Translations under genes and position numbers: made by a program
Assembly (NCBI GenBank): GCA_937981765.1
Contig: CALJOM010000006.1
Location: 1 to 64,000 of the forward strand
Direction: 5' to 3'
Origin: an uncultured Bacteroidales bacterium
GTDB taxonomy: Bacteria; Bacteroidota; Bacteroidia; Bacteroidales; Salinivirgaceae
DNA: 64,000 nucleotides
The notes under the pieces: model-generated
Told to the model about the DNA's origin: nothing
The model's input: only the letters and a program-made list of their open reading frames with translations
Databases searched by the model: none
Shown: positions 19,859 through 27,769 of the stretch, piece after piece
Layout of the letters: each line of letters starts with the position of its first letter
Position numbering within the stretch: position 1 is the first letter of the stretch

Positions 19859-20968
19859 ATGGAAGAAATCAAATATCTCTTAGCCCTATCGTTAACACCT
19901 TATTTAGGACCAGTAACGGCTCGCCGTTTAATATCTTACAGCGGAGGCGTGCAGGAAGTCTTTAGACAAAAAAAGTTTAAACTTGAGTCCATACCCGGAT
20001 TTGGCACCGAAAGTATTCAGAGGATTGATTTTCAAAAGGGATTACAGAATGCTGAAGAGGAATTGGAATTCTGCCAAAAATCGTCGGTTCAAATTATTGG
20101 ATTTCTCGATAATCATTATCCAAAACGTCTGGCTCAGTGTCCTGATGCTCCGCTTGTTATTTATGTCAAAGGGAAATTGGAGTGTTTGCAAAAGAAAAAA
20201 ACAATAGCCATTGTTGGAACTCGCCATGCCACGTATTATGGAAAAACAATGGTGGAAAAAATTGTTGAAGAAATAAAAGAAAGGGGGCACGATATCACTA
20301 TCATTAGCGGTATGGCCTATGGTGTTGACTCGATAGCTCATCGTGCATCCTTAAAAAATAAGATACCTACGGCCGGTATCCTCGGTCATGGATTGGATAA
20401 AATTTATCCAGCCCAGCATAAAACTCTTGCCGATGAGATACTTCGAGAGGGTGGAGTGCTCGTTACTGAGTTTGGACATAAATCAAGTTTTGAGAAATCG
20501 AATTTTGTCCGTCGCAACCGAATAATTGCCGGATTGAGTGATGCCGTTTTGGTGGCAGAATCGGGAATCACCGGCGGAGCTCTCATAACGGCAGAGTATG
20601 CTAACGGGTATAATCGAGATGTTTTTGCTGTACCGGGAAAGGTAGATGATCAGTATTCAGCCGGTTGTAATATGTTGATTAAACGTAACAAGGCTGCTTT
20701 ATGTGAAACATTTCAGGATATTGAATACGGCATGAATTGGGATGTTTCCTCAAAAAACCAGCCTTTATGCCATCCGAGACTTTTCCCTGAGTTAACGCCA
20801 GAAGAGGAGGCTCTGTATGATTTGTTTGAAGACGATAAACCGGTTTCCGTGGATTATCTCACTGCAAAATTGTCGATTCCAATACACCAGGTTTCATCAA
20901 CCTTACTACAATTGGAATTCAAAGGCATAATAACTGCTTTGCCGGGGAATTTATATCGAAAAAATTAA
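19859..20968 (+). CDS. dprA: DNA-processing protein DprA
   Basis: 369 residues from the ATG at 19859. An N-terminal helix-hairpin-helix-like region (GPVTARRLIS, IPGFGTESIQRI) is followed by the DprA Rossmann fold (IAIVGTRHATYYGK, ISGMAYGVDSIAH, SNFVRRNRIIAGLSDA, GALITAEYA, VFAVPGKVDDQYSAGCN) and a C-terminal winged-helix domain (about 305-369). DprA binds incoming single-stranded DNA and loads RecA during natural transformation; it is also present in many non-competent bacteria. The TatD-family gene starts 3 bases after it, so the two are probably co-transcribed. Confidence 0.95.
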   Translation: MEEIKYLLALSLTPYLGPVTARRLISYSGGVQEVFRQKKFKLESIPGFGTESIQRIDFQKGLQNAEEELEFCQKSSVQIIGFLDNHYPKRLAQCPDAPLVIYVKGKLECLQKKKTIAIVGTRHATYYGKTMVEKIVEEIKERGHDITIISGMAYGVDSIAHRASLKNKIPTAGILGHGLDKIYPAQHKTLADEILREGGVLVTEFGHKSSFEKSNFVRRNRIIAGLSDAVLVAESGITGGALITAEYANGYNRDVFAVPGKVDDQYSAGCNMLIKRNKAALCETFQDIEYGMNWDVSSKNQPLCHPRLFPELTPEEEALYDLFEDDKPVSVDYLTAKLSIPIHQVSSTLLQLEFKGIITALPGNLYRKN

Positions 20969-20971
20969 TCT

Positions 20972-21736
20972 ATGATCGATACCCACTCACATTTATACTT
21001 ACCTCAGTTCGACCAAGATTATCCGGAGGCTATTCAGAGGGCTCAACAGGTTGGTGTTAAGGCAATATTGTTGCCGAATATCGATATGGCGTCAATAGGC
21101 CCAATGATTCGATTGACACAAGAATTTCCCGGATATTGCCTTCCAATGGCCGGACTGCACCCTACCAATGTCAAGTCGGATTACAAAATTCAGCTGGCAG
21201 AAATAGAGAAAATCATAGTAAATCAAAATGCTGTTGCCATTGGAGAAACAGGTATAGACCTATATTGGGACGCTTCTACATTCGAATATCAGGTTGCAGC
21301 TTTTAAACAACAAATTGAGTGGAGTTTACTATACAATTTGCCATTGGTAATTCATGCCCGAAACTCGTTAAACCAAATATTTGAAGTTTTAAACCAATAC
21401 AAAGGCCTGAAATTAAGAGGTGTGTTTCATTGTTTTTCAGGCAAGATGGTTGATGTTGAGAAGATAATATCACTAGGGATGCATTTTGGAATTGGAGGGG
21501 TGGTGACTTTTAAAAACGCGAAAATGGAAGAAATTGTTAAAAACATCCCAAATGAACTTCTTTTAGTAGAAACCGATAGCCCCTATTTAGCGCCAGTACC
21601 CTATCGCGGACAACGCAACGAATCGTCATATCTGACTTTGATAGTTCGCAAGATTTCGGAAATAAAAAACCAGGATGTTTCTCAAATAGTTACACAGAAT
21701 GCCATAGATCTTTTTCGTTTACCCATAAAGCTGTAA
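20972..21736 (+). CDS. TatD family metal-dependent hydrolase / DNase
   Basis: 254 residues forming an amidohydrolase TIM barrel. The first metal motif is H-S-H at residues 5-7 (IDTHSHLYL); VAIGETGID carries the metal-bridging Glu; further ligands are in LVIHARN and FHCFSG; the final Asp is in VETDSPYLAP. TatD-type enzymes are Mg/Mn-dependent 3'-5' exonucleases linked to DNA repair and processing, and some paralogues have other substrates. It is translationally close to dprA and to the asparaginase gene (3-base gaps). Whether it is TatD itself or a YcfH/YjjV-like paralogue cannot be told here. Confidence 0.9.
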   Translation: MIDTHSHLYLPQFDQDYPEAIQRAQQVGVKAILLPNIDMASIGPMIRLTQEFPGYCLPMAGLHPTNVKSDYKIQLAEIEKIIVNQNAVAIGETGIDLYWDASTFEYQVAAFKQQIEWSLLYNLPLVIHARNSLNQIFEVLNQYKGLKLRGVFHCFSGKMVDVEKIISLGMHFGIGGVVTFKNAKMEEIVKNIPNELLLVETDSPYLAPVPYRGQRNESSYLTLIVRKISEIKNQDVSQIVTQNAIDLFRLPIKL

Positions 21737-21739
21737 AAT

Positions 21740-22768
21740 ATGCAAAAACCTAAAATTTTAATGATATACACCGGTGGAACCATTGGAATGGTTACCAATC
21801 CAAAAACCGGAGCGTTAAAGCCATTCAATTTTACACAAATAATGAATGAAGTGCCTGAACTTAACAGGTTAGGGGTCGATCTGGAGATAATAACATTCGA
21901 CCCAGTGATAGATTCTTCAGATATGAATCCGGAAATTTGGGGAAGGTTGGCCCTGATGATTGCCGATAATTACGCCAAATTTGATGGTTTTGTTATTCTG
22001 CACGGTACCGACACAATGGCCTTTACTGCCTCGGCATTAAGTTTTATGCTTCAGAATTTACAAAAACCCGTTATTCTCACCGGTTCTCAATTGCCCATTG
22101 GATTAATACGAACAGATGGGAAGGAAAATTTGATTACAGCTATTGAAATAGCTGCAGCTCGAGATGACAGAGGGCCGATTGTTCCCGAGGTAGCTATCTA
22201 TTTTGAAACAAAACTTTACAGAGGGAATCGAACAACAAAGAACAACGCCGAGCATTTTAACGCCTTTGTTAGTGAAAACTATCCACCTTTGGCACATGCA
22301 GGAATACACATTCACTATTTTAGGGAAAATATTCTTTACTCTCAAGGCGAACTACAGGTAAACACAAAAGTGAATACTAATGCGATGATAGTTAAAATTT
22401 TTCCTGGAATAAAACCGGATATAATCCGTCAAATGACAAATATCCCTGAATTGAGGGGAATTGTATTAGAAACTTTTGGGTCGGGTAATGCACCTACGTG
22501 CCCAGAGTTTTTGAATGTTATTAAGACGTTATGTCAACGCGGAGTGGTTGTTTTAAACATTACTCAGTGTCGCGCCGGAAGTGTAAATATGAAAAGCTAC
22601 GAAACAGGAATTGCATTATTAAATGCCGGGGTAGTGAGCGGCTATGATATGACAACAGAAGCTGCCATAGCAAAAATGATGTTTTTACTTGGAAATTACA
22701 GTGATGTTGAACTGATAAAAGAGAAATTAAAAATTTCACTTAGTGGCGAAATAAATGTTGGTGAATGA
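21740..22768 (+). CDS. ansA: Type I (cytoplasmic) L-asparaginase
   Basis: 342 residues without a signal peptide, matching cytoplasmic type I asparaginases. The first catalytic threonine lies in YTGGTIGM (Thr14) and the second in HGTDTMAFTASAL (about residues 90-94); other conserved segments are LTGSQLPIGLIRTDG and LETFGSGNAP. It hydrolyses asparagine to aspartate and ammonia. It ends the dprA-tatD-ansA run. The stop is followed by an A/T-rich stretch and then the tRNA-Ser gene. Confidence 0.93.
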   Translation: MQKPKILMIYTGGTIGMVTNPKTGALKPFNFTQIMNEVPELNRLGVDLEIITFDPVIDSSDMNPEIWGRLALMIADNYAKFDGFVILHGTDTMAFTASALSFMLQNLQKPVILTGSQLPIGLIRTDGKENLITAIEIAAARDDRGPIVPEVAIYFETKLYRGNRTTKNNAEHFNAFVSENYPPLAHAGIHIHYFRENILYSQGELQVNTKVNTNAMIVKIFPGIKPDIIRQMTNIPELRGIVLETFGSGNAPTCPEFLNVIKTLCQRGVVVLNITQCRAGSVNMKSYETGIALLNAGVVSGYDMTTEAAIAKMMFLLGNYSDVELIKEKLKISLSGEINVGE

Positions 22769-22810
22769 TAAAAATTAAAAAAAAAAGTGCTTAATTTGCG
22801 ATTGAAAAAA

Positions 22811-22898
22811 GGAGAGATGGCCGAGTGGTCGAAGGCGCACGCCTGGAAAGTGTGTATACCCCAAAAGGGTATCGTGGGTTCGAATCCCACTCTCTCCG
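22811..22898 (+). tRNA. tRNA-Ser (anticodon GGA)
   Basis: An 88-base cloverleaf with acceptor stem GGAGAGA / TCTCTCC and discriminator G at 22898. The D arm region is TGGCCGAGTGGTCGAAGGC; the anticodon loop is CTGGAAA (anticodon GGA) on a CACGC/GTGTG stem. A long type II variable arm (TATACCC / GGGTATC) is diagnostic for Ser/Leu, and the T loop is TTCGAAT. CCA is not encoded, as is common in Bacteroidetes. It reads UCC and UCU codons. Confidence 0.96.
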
Positions 22899-22912
22899 CA
22901 ACAAATTTTTAT

Positions 22913-22920
22913 TATCTTTG
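22913..22920 (+). promoter_or_regulatory. Candidate -7 element for the exbB operon
   Basis: TATCTTTG fits TAnnTTTG, 26 bases before the exbB ATG and just after the tRNA-Ser gene. No clear -33 TTG stands at the right distance because that position falls inside the tRNA 3' end. Confidence 0.5.
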
Positions 22921-22946
22921 AACCAACAAACATTAAATTAAGAACC

Positions 22947-23756
22947 ATGAGAAAATTACTTGCCTTATTAAGTATTTCCGGATTGCTATTTATTGGAGTA
23001 AGCAATCTAAAAGCCCAGGAGAATCAGGCTCAGGACGAGGTTAAAGTGGAACAAGCTCAGCCGGCAACTCAACCCCAAGAACAATCTGCAACTGCTGCAG
23101 CAGCAGAAGATGAAGGATTATCTGCACTCCACCAACAACTAAAGATTAAGTTCATTGAGGGTGGTGCAGGTTTTATGGGGGTTGTTTTGCTCTGTTTGAT
23201 TTTTGGTTTGGCATTGGCCATTGAACGTATTATTTATTTGAACCTAGCATCAGTAGACACCGAAAAACTTTTGAAAGATGTAGAAGAAGCTCTTGAGCAA
23301 AAAGGAGTTGATGGTGCATTGGAAGTTTGTCGTAATACACGAGGGCCAATTGCATCTATTTTCTATCAGGGTTTGAGTCGTATGGATGAAGGCTTAGAAG
23401 TAGTTGAAAAGTCGGTTATTTCCTATGGGAGTGTTCAAACAGGTCAACTTGAAAAAGGTCTAACTTGGATATCGTTGTTTATCGCCCTTGCTCCTATGCT
23501 TGGATTTATGGGTACTGTAATTGGGATGATTGGTGCGTTCGATGCTATTGAAGCAGCGGGAGACATTAGCCCGTCGTTAGTTGCTGGAGGTATTAAAGTT
23601 GCGTTGATCACTACCGTGTTCGGTCTTGTGGTTGCTATTATTCTTCAAGTTTTCTACAACTATTTGGTAAACAAAATCGACGCTATTGTAAATAATATGG
23701 AAGATGCATCGATTTCATTGCTCGATATTTTAACCAAGTACAACCGTAAAAGATAA
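22947..23756 (+). CDS. exbB: ExbB/TolQ/MotA family proton channel subunit
   Basis: 269 residues. An N-terminal signal-like helix (MRKLLALLSISGLLF) is followed by a Gln/Ala/Glu-rich periplasmic stretch (about 28-58). Three transmembrane helices come after it, at about 75-95, 170-190 and 213-235, with the TolQ/ExbB core TWISLFIALAPMLGFMGTVIGMIGAFDAI and the loop SPSLVAGGIKVALITT. This is the pentameric half of a proton-driven inner-membrane motor, which pairs with ExbD-type subunits to energise a periplasmic partner such as TonB. Two ExbD-like genes follow after one unknown membrane protein. No tonB gene is visible, so the driven partner is not defined here. Confidence 0.92.
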   Translation: MRKLLALLSISGLLFIGVSNLKAQENQAQDEVKVEQAQPATQPQEQSATAAAAEDEGLSALHQQLKIKFIEGGAGFMGVVLLCLIFGLALAIERIIYLNLASVDTEKLLKDVEEALEQKGVDGALEVCRNTRGPIASIFYQGLSRMDEGLEVVEKSVISYGSVQTGQLEKGLTWISLFIALAPMLGFMGTVIGMIGAFDAIEAAGDISPSLVAGGIKVALITTVFGLVVAIILQVFYNYLVNKIDAIVNNMEDASISLLDILTKYNRKR

Positions 23757-23761
23757 TTACC

Positions 23762-24259
23762 ATGTCTGATAAAATTAATAGAATAACCCTCATAATTTCA
23801 GCAGTATTAATGGTTTTGGCCATTGCTGTCGGGGTATATTTCTACTACGTCGTTATGACTATGGAAACAATGCCAGACAGTATTGTACTACCAGCTGAAA
23901 AATTAGCCTGGAACATGGAGCGGTTGGGCGGCTCGCTGGAACTTTTCTCACTACTTACTTACCTTTTCGTAGGTCTAAGTATTTTTGTTACATTCGGTTT
24001 TAGTGTTGCAAATCTTTTCAAGAGTAAGGCGACAGCTATGAATAGCCTTAAATCATTAGGTATGTTATTGGGAGTGTTTATTTTTGCTTATATCCTTGCA
24101 TCTCCACAGATCCCTGTCTTTTTAGGCTACGAAAAGTTCAACCTTACACCGGGTGTTGTTAAAGCAGTTGACACTGGTTTAATTGCTACCTACCTGTTTT
24201 TTGCAATAGCCGTATTCGGAATTGTTTTCACCGGAGTACGTAGCATGTTGCGCAGGTAA
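23762..24259 (+). CDS. Unknown four-helix membrane protein of the exbB-exbD operon
   Basis: 165 residues that I cannot assign to a named family. Four hydrophobic helices are visible: about 8-30 (ITLIISAVLMVLAIAVGVYF), 60-83, 95-115 and 137-158. A short hydrophilic segment lies between helices 1 and 2, and a Pro-rich loop (SPQIPVFLGYEKF) between 3 and 4. It starts 5 bases after exbB and ends 38 bases before the first exbD, so it is almost certainly co-transcribed with the motor genes. A role as accessory or third motor component is inference from position only. Confidence 0.75.
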   Translation: MSDKINRITLIISAVLMVLAIAVGVYFYYVVMTMETMPDSIVLPAEKLAWNMERLGGSLELFSLLTYLFVGLSIFVTFGFSVANLFKSKATAMNSLKSLGMLLGVFIFAYILASPQIPVFLGYEKFNLTPGVVKAVDTGLIATYLFFAIAVFGIVFTGVRSMLRR

Positions 24260-24297
24260 AATTAAAACCTCTGTTCACTCATGTAAAGAAATGATTT

Positions 24298-24954
24298 ATG
24301 GCTCGTAGAGGATTACAGGAAATAAATGCTAGTTCCACAGCGGATATTGCCTTTTTGCTATTAATATTCTTCCTGGTTACAACAACCATGAATGTTGATA
24401 CCGGTTTGGCAAGGGTTTTACCACCAATGCCTGATCCTAATCAAAAGCAACAGGAGGATATAAAAATTAAAAAGCGCAATATTTTCGTGGTACTTATCAA
24501 CAAGAGCGACCGCTTGTTGGTTAACGGCCAGGACATGGATTTAACCCAGCTTAAAATCAAGGCAAAAGAATTTATCACCAACCCAAATCGTTTGGAAGAT
24601 TTGCCTGAATTTGAATTTAAACCTATCCTGATTGCCAATCCAGATTACGTACTCGGTACCGATAGTCCACAAAAAATTGAACATCCCCATTTCAGACGCA
24701 AATATCCGAACGGATATCCTGTTAGTAAAGGAGTTATTTCTTTACAAAACGACAGGGGTACGTCGTATAAACGTTATATTGAAGTGCAGAATGTATTGGT
24801 TGCTGCATACAACGAAGTTAGGGACGAAGTTTCAATTCAGGAGTTCGGTGTACCGTTTAATAGGCTTGTTAATAAAGAAGATATGGATGCTATCCGAGCT
24901 GCCGTACCTCAGAAGATATCCGAAGCTGAACCTAAAAATATCGGAGGGAAATAA
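24298..24954 (+). CDS. exbD: ExbD/TolR family biopolymer transporter subunit (long form)
   Basis: 218 residues, longer than the usual 130-150. One N-terminal transmembrane helix carries the essential proton-path Asp (S-T-A-D-I-A-F-L-L-L-I-F-F). A periplasmic domain follows with an insertion of about 60 residues around 95-155 (ANPDYVLGTDSPQKIEH to KGVISLQNDRGTSYKR), then the usual C-terminal fold. ExbD dimers sit inside the ExbB pentamer and couple proton flow to movement. The insertion may determine which partner it contacts. The second exbD begins 2 bases after its stop. Confidence 0.9.
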   Translation: MARRGLQEINASSTADIAFLLLIFFLVTTTMNVDTGLARVLPPMPDPNQKQQEDIKIKKRNIFVVLINKSDRLLVNGQDMDLTQLKIKAKEFITNPNRLEDLPEFEFKPILIANPDYVLGTDSPQKIEHPHFRRKYPNGYPVSKGVISLQNDRGTSYKRYIEVQNVLVAAYNEVRDEVSIQEFGVPFNRLVNKEDMDAIRAAVPQKISEAEPKNIGGK

Positions 24955-24956
24955 CG

Positions 24957-25424
24957 ATGGCAAAATTTAGTAAGCGTAACAAAAAGAGTGTTCCGGGAAT
25001 TTCTACGGCATCTCTTCCTGATATTGTATTCATGCTCTTATTCTTCTTCATGGTCAGTACCTCAATGAGGGAAACAGAACTGAAAATAAAGGTTACTGTT
25101 CCTGTTGCCAGCCAAGGTACTAAACTCGAAAGAAAATCGTTGGCCAGCAATATTTACGTTGGTATTCCTCTAGGTAAATATCAAAGTTTATTTGGAACCG
25201 AACCTCGAATTCAGCTAAACGATGCATTTGCCTCAGTTCGTGACATCCCGGCCTATATTGCTAGTGAGCGTGAAGCACGGAGTGAATCAGAAAGACCTCT
25301 AATGACTGCGGTTCTGAAAATTGACCAGGATGTCAAAATGGGAATAGTTACCGATATAAAGCAGGAGCTTCGAAAAGCAAATGCACTAAAAATTAGTTAT
25401 AACACGAGAAAAGGTGTTGATTAA
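24957..25424 (+). CDS. exbD: ExbD/TolR family biopolymer transporter subunit (short form)
   Basis: 155 residues with a basic cytoplasmic start (KFSKRNKKS). One transmembrane helix carries the conserved Asp (S-L-P-D-I-V-F-M-L-L-F-F-F), and a periplasmic domain ends IKQELRKANALKISYNTR. It is clearly divergent from the ExbD just upstream, which fits a heteromeric ExbD pair in one motor or two alternative motors sharing one ExbB. The operon ends at a strong hairpin terminator 6 bases after its stop. Confidence 0.92.
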   Translation: MAKFSKRNKKSVPGISTASLPDIVFMLLFFFMVSTSMRETELKIKVTVPVASQGTKLERKSLASNIYVGIPLGKYQSLFGTEPRIQLNDAFASVRDIPAYIASEREARSESERPLMTAVLKIDQDVKMGIVTDIKQELRKANALKISYNTRKGVD

Positions 25425-25430
25425 AAGATG

Positions 25431-25463
25431 CAGGAGAGTCAAAAGGCTCTCCTGTGTTTTTTT
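25431..25463 (+). terminator. Rho-independent terminator of the exbB operon
   Basis: Ten-base stem CAGGAGAGTC / GGCTCTCCTG (one G-T pair), loop AAAA, then TGTTTTTTT. Confidence 0.92.
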
Positions 25464-25501
25464 ATACTATTGTCCTACATTAGCAGATTAAATTGTATGT
25501 T

Positions 25502-26326
25502 ATGGAAAAGATTATTGTTTCGGTTGATTTCAGTGAGGCTTCGATAAATGCTTTCCGTTTTGCTCTCCCTATTGCTGAGAAAATGAAGGCCACGGTAATA
25601 TTGGTTCATGTTGTAAAGATTTCTAGCACCCCGTTTACGTACTTTTCAGATAAAAATCTTGAGCAAAAACAGGCGATTGCTCAGCTTGCAATTGATGAAA
25701 TGAAAAAAAAATATACTGGAGCGAGCTCGGTGGCAATTGAGTCTAAGGTTTTAGTTGGAAACGTATTTAATGAAATCTCAAATTTGGCTAAATACAACGA
25801 TGCGTCGTTAATAATTATTGGATCACACGGTACTAGCGGATTTGAAGAACTGTGGCTTGGAAGTACGGCCTTCAAAATTATTAATTACTCCTCGTGCCCT
25901 GTTTTGTCGATTCGACAAAATTTTCTTCCCCGTAAAATTAAGACCATTGTTCTACCTATCGACTATACTCCTGAAACTCGCCAAAAAGTTCCCTTTATAG
26001 CCGAATTTGCTAAAACTATAGGTGCTGATGTACATGTTTTGGACATATGTGAAAAAGGATGTTTAGACAAACTTTCTAACATTGAGCATTTTAAGGAGCA
26101 GGTTATTCAGTATTTAATCAGTCATGATGTTCAGGTAATATCGAATTCAGCTCGTGGAACCAATCTTACAAATATGACCATTGAATATGCTCAGTCGGTT
26201 AATTCTGACTTAATAGCAATTATGACCGAGCAAAATGAAAAAACAAAAAATATCTGGCTTGGGCCTTATGCTCAACAGATGGTGAATCATTCTCCAATAC
26301 CCGTTTTAAGCATTCATCCTTTTTAG
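25502..26326 (+). CDS. Tandem universal stress protein (UspA family)
   Basis: 274 residues from the ATG at 25502; a TTG at 25493 is a poorer start. Two Usp domains lie in tandem. The first (about 1-140) has the ATP-binding G-2x-G-9x-G-S/T pattern in GSHGTSGFEELWLGSTA and ends CPVLSIRQNF. The second (about 145-274) ends PIPVLSIHPF, but its nucleotide loop is degenerate (TEQNEKTKNIWLGPYA). Usp proteins accumulate under starvation or stress, and tandem forms are common in Bacteroidetes. It appears monocistronic: terminator before it, promoter after it. The ligand and stress are not evident. Confidence 0.93.
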   Translation: MEKIIVSVDFSEASINAFRFALPIAEKMKATVILVHVVKISSTPFTYFSDKNLEQKQAIAQLAIDEMKKKYTGASSVAIESKVLVGNVFNEISNLAKYNDASLIIIGSHGTSGFEELWLGSTAFKIINYSSCPVLSIRQNFLPRKIKTIVLPIDYTPETRQKVPFIAEFAKTIGADVHVLDICEKGCLDKLSNIEHFKEQVIQYLISHDVQVISNSARGTNLTNMTIEYAQSVNSDLIAIMTEQNEKTKNIWLGPYAQQMVNHSPIPVLSIHPF

Positions 26327-26329
26327 ACA

Positions 26330-26361
26330 TTTGTTTTCCCCGAAAAAAAAATGTTTCTTTG
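26330..26361 (+). promoter_or_regulatory. Candidate promoter for the SPOR-transketolase-purF run
   Basis: TTTG at 26330-26333, a 20-base spacer, then TTTCTTTG at 26354-26361 (one mismatch to TAnnTTTG). It predicts a start near 26368 and so supports the ATG at 26402 for the next gene. Confidence 0.6.
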
Positions 26362-26401
26362 CAGTTCCGTAGCATTTGTGAAAAAGAGAAACCTGTGTGA
26401 A

Positions 26402-26878
26402 ATGTCAAAGAGTTGCTGGTTAAAGGTACAATTCGTTTTTTGGCAGATTACTTTTGCAAATTTTTTAACATCCTATTCGGCTCGGGCCCAAAATATTTTT
26501 GAGGATCTTGCCTCCGGCGAGGGAGGAAAAATTGTGGTTAAACACGAACCAGCAGTTGAACGTTTGATAAATGCTGCCATTCTTGCCGGGAAAAGTGGTC
26601 GAATTAAGAGTCAAGGGTTTCGCATTCAGATCTATAGCGATTATGGTCCTTCTGCCCGACAAAATGCCTTGAGTGTCAGAGAGCGATTTGTATCTCTCTA
26701 CCCGGATTATCCACTTGAAAGAATTTATCTATCGTACGAACCCCCTTTTGTTAAATTAAGAGTTGGTGATTACAGGGATGAAAGCAGTGCCCTGATCGAC
26801 TACAAACGATTTGTTCGGGAGTTTTTAAATTGTTACATAATAAAGTCTGAAATTGATTTTCCACCTTTAGCGGAATGA
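26402..26878 (+). CDS. Small exported SPOR-domain protein
   Basis: 158 residues from the ATG at 26402. A hydrophobic signal region (about 6-28, ending S-A-R-A-Q) is followed by a C-terminal SPOR-like fold, with FRIQIYSDYGPSARQNA at the first strand and FVKLRVGDYRDESSALID at the second half. SPOR domains bind denuded septal peptidoglycan, so a periplasmic or envelope role is likely. Its last bases overlap the start of the transketolase N-subunit gene (ATGA), so translation is coupled even though the functions look unrelated. The domain call rests on pattern recognition only. Confidence 0.78.
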   Translation: MSKSCWLKVQFVFWQITFANFLTSYSARAQNIFEDLASGEGGKIVVKHEPAVERLINAAILAGKSGRIKSQGFRIQIYSDYGPSARQNALSVRERFVSLYPDYPLERIYLSYEPPFVKLRVGDYRDESSALIDYKRFVREFLNCYIIKSEIDFPPLAE

Positions 26879-27744
26879 CAAGGGATAGTAATGTTTCAGA
26901 ACTTATAAATATAACCTTCCAAGTTAGGCTTGATATACTTGAGATGCTCACTCTTGCTAAAAGCGGCCATCTTGGCGGAAGTCTCGGAGTTACGGATATT
27001 GTTGTTTCCCTCTATTTTAATTTACTTAGACATTCACCAGAAAATCCACGATGGGAGCTGCGGGATAGGGTTGTTTTATCTGCCGGGCATTTAGCGCCCG
27101 CTTTATACGCTACCTTAGCCAGAGCTGGATACTTTCCGATAGAAGAATTAAAAACTCTTCGACAACTTGGAACTCGCTTGCAAGGACACCCATCCCTTGG
27201 GGTTGAATTGCCTGGGATTGAAACTTCATCGGGAAGCCTTGGCCAGGGATTGGGAATTGCTGTGGGAATGGCTCTGGCCGCTAAAATAAAACAACAAAAT
27301 CACAAAGTTGTATCTATTCATGGAGATGGCGAATTGCAAGAAGGGGCTATATGGGAGGCAGCTATGAGTGCTTCCCATTATAAACTTTCTAACCTGGTTG
27401 CCATTGTTGACCGCAATCAATTACAAATTGACGGACATACCGAAGATGTTTTATCGCTTGAACCTCTGGCGGAAAAGTGGAAAGCTTTCGGTTGGGAGGT
27501 TAAACAGTGCAACGGTAACGATATTAAAGATTTTATTCAAGTCTTTAACTCGGTTGGCTTTCATGGAACCAAGCCTACGGTTATTTTAGCCAATACCATA
27601 ATGGGATATGGAGTTCCATCGATCGAAAATGATAATCGCTGGCATGGAAAGGTTCCTACCAATGACGAATATGAAAGTTTTAAGGAACAACTACGAAAAA
27701 AATATCGTGACATTTTTGGTCGAAGTAGTGCACAACCAAAATAA
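26875..27744 (+). CDS. Transketolase, N-terminal (thiamine diphosphate-binding) subunit
   Basis: 289 residues corresponding to the PP domain of full-length transketolase. The ThDP/Mg motif is GDGELQEGAIWEAAM followed about 25 residues later by VDRNQLQIDG; the family start AKSGHLGGSLG and LQGHPSLGVELPGIETSSGSLGQGL are present. It functions with the next gene, the C-terminal half. Together they transfer two-carbon units between pentose-phosphate sugars. Overlaps the upstream SPOR gene by four bases. Confidence 0.93.
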   Translation: MTRDSNVSELINITFQVRLDILEMLTLAKSGHLGGSLGVTDIVVSLYFNLLRHSPENPRWELRDRVVLSAGHLAPALYATLARAGYFPIEELKTLRQLGTRLQGHPSLGVELPGIETSSGSLGQGLGIAVGMALAAKIKQQNHKVVSIHGDGELQEGAIWEAAMSASHYKLSNLVAIVDRNQLQIDGHTEDVLSLEPLAEKWKAFGWEVKQCNGNDIKDFIQVFNSVGFHGTKPTVILANTIMGYGVPSIENDNRWHGKVPTNDEYESFKEQLRKKYRDIFGRSSAQPK

Positions 27745-27769
27745 TTTTTTCGTGATAAAAATGTAGAAA

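Noticed and set aside
22741-22810. Promoter of tRNA-Ser at TTAATTTG (22791-22798)
   Set aside because: One mismatch to TAnnTTTG and no -33 element at the right distance; the tRNA may be read from ansA.
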